DNA of 36,790 nucleotides from Pedobacter sp. (GTDB lineage: Bacteria; Bacteroidota; Bacteroidia; Sphingobacteriales; Sphingobacteriaceae). How positions within the stretch are numbered: the first letter of the stretch is position 1; every line of letters begins with the position of its first letter. Below are positions 32,890 through 36,790 of the stretch, piece by piece. Where the stretch lies: the NCBI GenBank assembly GCA_031179845.1, contig JAPSHM010000005.1:1-36790 (forward strand). The letters are read 5' to 3'. Made by a program: the position numbers and the translations under genes. The notes under the pieces are model-generated. The model saw nothing but the letters and a program-made list of their open reading frames with translations. It did not search any database and was not told where the DNA came from.

Positions 32890-34956
32890 TCATTTTCGGT
32901 TCAAGCGTACGGTTAAGCCTGCATAGAAACTTCGTTTTGCTGCTGCATTGAAATACCGCCCACCCATCGCATTAAGGTCGTTGCCCAGACTGTAACTTTC
33001 GTTTAACAGGTTGTCTGCCCCAGCGAAAACTTCAAATGGAATCCGACCAAGTCGGAGGTTCTTACATCCAACTTTCATTTGCAAAATATGGTATGCTTTA
33101 GCATAAACTGTATTCGCATCATTCAGCGGGATCCGGGAGGTGAAATTGTGTTGCAGAAAAAGATAAAAATCCTTGGGTAATTGTAAGTCAGCGCTGCTTA
33201 CCAGTACTCTTTTTGGAACACCGGTAAGGTGATTCCCTGAGTAGTTCGCTGTATTGTCCAGGTAACGATCGAATTTGAAGTGAGAAAGGGTGAATGCATT
33301 TCGCAGTTCCAAACCTCTAAGCAGATTCGACATATTTTTGGGAATGATCCAAAATGATAATGTACTTTCCAACCCCCATTGTTTAGTCCCCCCGGCGTTA
33401 ATAAAGTAATCAGAATCATCGTCATTCAGGCGCCTTACAATAGCACTTTTGAGGTGGTAATAAAATCCTGAAACATCGAGATAGAGCCTGCGATCAAGGG
33501 ATTGGTATCTCATTCCAGTCTCATAATTCCAACCATATTCTGGTTGCAGATCGACATTGATCAGGTTGTCTGAAGCCCTGACTTCCGGGAGCGTAGGTGG
33601 AGAATAACCTTTGCTGACAGAAGTACGGATAGATAAACGGGTATTTGCCAGATAGGAGAGCGCGGCTCTGGGCATGACCTGAACATTGAAGCTGTTTGTT
33701 TTCTTTGCAATAACTTCCGGAAATAGGCTTTTATAACTATATTCATATAGATTGGCACTTGCAGAAAGTTCCAATAACCACCGATCGAAAAGGTCCGCAT
33801 TGAAATGTGCAAATGCAAAATTAGAGGCGGCCTTGAGTTCATCAGATACCCTCAACGCTGCTCTATTACCCGAATTATTTGCATAATTATCGAAATCTGT
33901 CGCTGTTTGCATACTTTCAGCACCAATATCTAACTTCCATTTCAAATATTCGTGTTTCCGTTCATATTCCAGATAGGTTCTAACGCCAAGAGTTAACTCT
34001 TTACGCTTTTCATAATTTGTAATGAAGGGGTTTTTAAAGTCGGTATAAGACGAAAATACCGCCACTACATGTTTAAAGTTTTTGTTGATTTGCCAGTCGT
34101 GTGAAAGGCCTGCATATGCGGTCTTACTGTAAATTCCTGCATTTTGTTCGATTGCACTTTTCAATCCATTCGCACCGGGCCGGGACATTTTAGGATTTTG
34201 CTCGTATTGCGCAGCCGTTAAACCTCCAGGAGTATTGTAATGTAAGTCTGAATAAAATAGCAGTGCCTTTAATGCAGCGTTTTTTGCATACTCCCATTTA
34301 TGATAGGTTTGAAAGTATTTGCGGTTCATTCCACTGTGGTCACGATACCCATCACTACGATGATAGGCTTGTGTAAAGTTCAAACTATATTTTTCGAAAC
34401 GCTGGTTAAGTACAAGGTTTTCCCTGAATGTACCATAGGAGCCACCTTCAATTTTAAGCGCGAAGTCTGTACTGTCGGTCAACGATCCCTGAGGCTGGAT
34501 CAATATCACACCACCAGAATTGGCACCAAATATATTCCCATGAGGACCTTTTAAAACCTGTATGTTCCCAGCTGCTGAAATATCCAATGCATTAAAATAC
34601 GTGTTTCCTCCAGCATCAGTCAAGGGGAATTCGTCAAAGTAGACCTTCACATTTCTTACACCAAAAGGAGAGCGGAGCAAGCTGCCACGGATCGAAAGGC
34701 GGTAACTTCCTGGAGACCGTTCTTCCATGCGTACACCAGGCAATGTGTTCATGGCCGAAACAAATGAAGTTGCAGGTTGTTTGTCCAACGATGCCTGATC
34801 AATCAAACCTATTGTGGCGGTCGACCTTAAAAGAGGTTGGGCAGAAAAATACGGTCGGATCACAACCTCACCAAGTTTTTTTGTCGTATCAACGTTTATC
34901 TGTGCAAAGCCCGAAAAACATAGTAACGTCAGACCGCTGGTAAAAAATTTTTTCAT
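32890..34956 (-). CDS. TonB-dependent receptor
   Basis: Outer-membrane TonB-dependent receptor of 688 aa. The signal MKKFFTSGLTLLCFSGFAQ is followed directly by a TonB-box/plug region (LGEVVIRPYFSAQPLLRSTATIGLID, TLPGVRMEERSPGSYRLSIRG, VKVYFDEFPLTDAGGNTYFN, IQVLKGPHGNIFGANSGGVI), with no carboxypeptidase-D-like N-terminal domain. The barrel ends RSFYAGLTVRLNRK. The plug resembles FecA/siderophore-type receptors; no SusD partner is nearby, so it is not a glycan receptor. ATG 34956 is chosen because the track's 34980 start lies upstream of a -7 box (TAGCTTTG, minus, 34962-34969). With that box the mRNA would be close to leaderless. Confidence 0.9.
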   Translation of the reverse strand: MKKFFTSGLTLLCFSGFAQINVDTTKKLGEVVIRPYFSAQPLLRSTATIGLIDQASLDKQPATSFVSAMNTLPGVRMEERSPGSYRLSIRGSLLRSPFGVRNVKVYFDEFPLTDAGGNTYFNALDISAAGNIQVLKGPHGNIFGANSGGVILIQPQGSLTDSTDFALKIEGGSYGTFRENLVLNQRFEKYSLNFTQAYHRSDGYRDHSGMNRKYFQTYHKWEYAKNAALKALLFYSDLHYNTPGGLTAAQYEQNPKMSRPGANGLKSAIEQNAGIYSKTAYAGLSHDWQINKNFKHVVAVFSSYTDFKNPFITNYEKRKELTLGVRTYLEYERKHEYLKWKLDIGAESMQTATDFDNYANNSGNRAALRVSDELKAASNFAFAHFNADLFDRWLLELSASANLYEYSYKSLFPEVIAKKTNSFNVQVMPRAALSYLANTRLSIRTSVSKGYSPPTLPEVRASDNLINVDLQPEYGWNYETGMRYQSLDRRLYLDVSGFYYHLKSAIVRRLNDDDSDYFINAGGTKQWGLESTLSFWIIPKNMSNLLRGLELRNAFTLSHFKFDRYLDNTANYSGNHLTGVPKRVLVSSADLQLPKDFYLFLQHNFTSRIPLNDANTVYAKAYHILQMKVGCKNLRLGRIPFEVFAGADNLLNESYSLGNDLNAMGGRYFNAAAKRSFYAGLTVRLNRK

Positions 34957-34961
34957 CGGGG

Positions 34962-34969
34962 CAAAGCTA
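34962..34969 (-). promoter_or_regulatory. -7 element of the second TonB receptor
   Basis: TAGCTTTG on the minus strand matches TAnnTTTG and ends only 5 bases before the ATG at 34956. No good -33 box is seen, so it may be a regulated or weak promoter. Confidence 0.4.
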
Positions 34970-34975
34970 TAGATT

Positions 34976-34999
34976 ATCATGTAAACTGCAGTTCATGAT
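34976..34999. promoter_or_regulatory. Palindrome upstream of the second TonB receptor, candidate operator
   Basis: ATCATG-TA-AACTGCAGTT-CATGAT: eleven paired positions around CTGCAG with a two-base insertion on one side. It lies in the 47-bp gap between the two outer-membrane genes, just upstream of the -7 box. Confidence 0.5.
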
Positions 35000-35003
35000 T
35001 TGG

Positions 35004-36788
35004 CTATTTGCTCTTAAATATATTCAATTTATATTGATAGGTTAATAGTATATATCTTTTTAAAACTTCCTGTTGATTTACCCTAACTGCATTAGCGTGA
35101 GCATATCGCCACACGGAGATGTTTTCGTCAAGCAAATCATACACCGACAGCTTAATTTGCCCACGATCTTTCTTTTGCATCTGCAGGGCTACGGAAAGGT
35201 TTAAAATGTTTGAACTTTTTGCAAAGCCTTCTGCCACCTGTGGATTATAATTGAAGCTATATTTCCCATCGATAATCATTTTTTTTGGCCATCGCAAGCT
35301 CATGTCCGCACTTAACGTATGAACATTGGTGTTGATCGTACTGTAATCAACTTCTTTATAAGCTGTTATTGATTTTCTGAAAGAATAGCTACTACTGATG
35401 CTTAAAAGTTCGTGATAATTGAAAAATATACTTTGATTTGCATTTATGTCGTAATTGTATTGTATTCCTTCATCTGCATTTAAAAAAAACGCGCTTTTCC
35501 GTATATAGCTATTAAAATTTGTGTTCATACCGATCTGCCAGTTTTGTGATTTTTTCAATTGTTTACCCACATTTCCCCCGAAAGAAGCACGCATGCCGCC
35601 ATTTCTATTTACAAAGGTAGTTGTAGTGGCATCGTTACCATCAATAGTCGATCTTTGTACAATATTGTTTTCCAAAAGCGTAATGGAAGCGTTAGCGTTG
35701 TAGTTAAGCTGCTTACTGTGAATATATTTATAGAGATTTCCTGAAAACTCATAAACGCGTCCAGCTTTAAGGTCAGGGTTCCCGATATATTTGTATAGTT
35801 GGCTATATTGCCTCACGATTGGTTGCATCTGCGATATGGCTGGAAGCTCCAGACGCTGGCTATAACTTATCGAAAAGCCTGGACCACGCATTTGAAGAGA
35901 AGGAAAGAAATTATAATACTTCTTTTTGATATCACTTATTGTACTGTTAAACTGATTGTTAATCCGTTGATATTCTATATTCAGACCCATTCGGAAGCTA
36001 TATTTTTGGCTTAGCTGATAATTCAATTGACTGTGTAAAGATTGCAAAAATGCGTCCCTGACCAACTCATTACTTTGGTTGGATAGAAATAGATCGTATA
36101 CCCCCGTCTCTTTATTCTTATCAAACGTCTTCAAAAGTTCCGTACTTGACGAGAACCGGCTGTTTGACGTAATTTCTGCTGTTAACTTTTTATCAATTGG
36201 GTAATTGATGTTAACAGAGATGTTTCCTGTGTTGTTTTTCGTAGAATTATCGGCAAATCGATCAAGTTCTTCAGACTCGAGGTTACTCGTGAAAGAGATT
36301 AAATCGTTATAGGAGTAGTTATTGGAAACGTTGCTGTTTAGGTTCAATCCCTGATTGATGTTAAATGATGCGCCTTTTTTCTTTAGTCGCCGGTGATAGG
36401 AGAAATTGTGTGAGAAACTGTTATTGCTTGTTTTACTACTTTCGTTTCGATTGGTCTCATTAAGTTTTGGAACGAAATTATTGGATGTGCTACTGAAACC
36501 GGAATTTGAACTGTTGACATCACTAATGTTCATTCTGGGTTCATACCTCAATCTTGCAGTTGTATCCGGATTCCATTCGAAAAGTCCACCGATACTATGT
36601 TTACCTTGAGTTTGGTTTGAATTATAGTTGGATGAAGTGGACAGAACTGTATCGGTAATTGTTCTTTCCTGAAGATTATATTGGTTGTTTACTGTATTGG
36701 TATTCGTGTAAAAATACACCAGGTTTAATTTAAGTTGTGTGCCATAGTTATTATTAATGTTAAACCCTCCAGATGCTACCTTTTCCAA
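35004..36788 (-). CDS. Outer-membrane beta-barrel family protein, C-terminal part (5' end outside window)
   Basis: C-terminal ~595 residues of a TonB-receptor-like barrel protein of the Bacteroidota outer-membrane beta-barrel family (OMP_b-brl_3 type). It is rich in Asn, Ser and Tyr, with alternating strands (e.g. SFRMGLNIEYQRINNQF, FSISYSQRLELPAISQMQP, GRVYEFSGNLYKYI, QIKLSVYDLLDENISVWRYA). The NPDLKAGRVYEF and VYDLLDEN blocks are characteristic of the family. The track's first codon is TTG at the window edge, not a real start. In full-length members an N-terminal carboxypeptidase-D-like domain and plug are usual. It lies 47 bp upstream of the second TonB receptor on the same strand; the substrate is unknown. 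Confidence 0.85.
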   Translation of the reverse strand: MEKVASGGFNINNNYGTQLKLNLVYFYTNTNTVNNQYNLQERTITDTVLSTSSNYNSNQTQGKHSIGGLFEWNPDTTARLRYEPRMNISDVNSSNSGFSSTSNNFVPKLNETNRNESSKTSNNSFSHNFSYHRRLKKKGASFNINQGLNLNSNVSNNYSYNDLISFTSNLESEELDRFADNSTKNNTGNISVNINYPIDKKLTAEITSNSRFSSSTELLKTFDKNKETGVYDLFLSNQSNELVRDAFLQSLHSQLNYQLSQKYSFRMGLNIEYQRINNQFNSTISDIKKKYYNFFPSLQMRGPGFSISYSQRLELPAISQMQPIVRQYSQLYKYIGNPDLKAGRVYEFSGNLYKYIHSKQLNYNANASITLLENNIVQRSTIDGNDATTTTFVNRNGGMRASFGGNVGKQLKKSQNWQIGMNTNFNSYIRKSAFFLNADEGIQYNYDINANQSIFFNYHELLSISSSYSFRKSITAYKEVDYSTINTNVHTLSADMSLRWPKKMIIDGKYSFNYNPQVAEGFAKSSNILNLSVALQMQKKDRGQIKLSVYDLLDENISVWRYAHANAVRVNQQEVLKRYILLTYQYKLNIFKSK

Positions 36789-36790
36789 AC

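Overview
The window looks like chromosomal DNA of a Bacteroidota bacterium, most likely Sphingobacteriaceae (Pedobacter/Mucilaginibacter-like). The reasons are: many starts have a Bacteroidota-type promoter (TTTG, about 19-22 bases, then TAnnTTTG); Shine-Dalgarno sequences are scarce; there are two TonB-dependent receptors, one with an N-terminal carboxypeptidase-D-like extension, plus an outer-membrane beta-barrel protein; secreted proteins carry short signals ending in AQ/SQ or lipoboxes; and the DNA is moderately AT-rich with AT-rich intergenic regions. I see no tRNA, rRNA, CRISPR array, transposase or phage gene. Gene family names come from recognising motifs in the translations, not from a search.

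Layout. 1-4.8 kb: 3' end of an ABC exporter, then a two-gene iron-uptake unit (TonB receptor plus PepSY membrane protein) with a consensus promoter whose spacer holds a perfect palindrome. 4.8-7.6 kb: an accessory-looking block with a NUMOD4/NUMOD-repeat protein whose HNH nuclease motif has decayed, a divergent solute-binding-like protein without a signal peptide, and an unknown ORF. 7.7-9.9 kb: sucD, a possible 54-codon membrane peptide, a lipoprotein MsrB and an RlpA-like protein. 10.2-13.8 kb: nrdB-nrdA with hairpins in the leader and between the genes, closed by a strong terminator. 13.9-17.7 kb: a small cysteine-rich protein, then aguB, a subclass B1 metallo-beta-lactamase, aguA and fabG. 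The first three of these overlap, and a terminator follows fabG. 17.8-20.5 kb: a membrane vWA-like protein and a TRIC/UPF0126 channel.

20.5-26.3 kb is minus-strand: carA, an ABC-2 ATPase/permease pair, aqpZ, eno and a DivIC/FtsB protein, with several long inverted repeats between them. 26.5-28.0 kb: panB coupled to an RluA-family pseudouridine synthase. 28.0-32.9 kb: a lipoprotein, an orphan soluble PAS histidine kinase, an HPP-family membrane protein, a ThuA-like secreted protein, a zinc-ribbon-like small protein and a short SSB behind a 13-bp inverted repeat. 32.9-36.8 kb: a second TonB receptor and the 3' part of an outer-membrane beta-barrel protein.

Most of the content is housekeeping: nucleotide and deoxynucleotide supply (carA, nrdAB), central metabolism (sucD, eno), pantothenate (panB), polyamines (aguA/aguB), fatty acids (fabG), division (divIC) and iron uptake. 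The points most worth a second look are the beta-lactamase embedded by overlapping frames between the two putrescine-pathway genes, the decayed homing-endonuclease-like gene beside a cytosolic binding protein, and a set of perfect inverted repeats in control regions. Several track starts (TTG 1254, TTG 7755, ATG 9406) lie inside -7 promoter boxes and were moved downstream.
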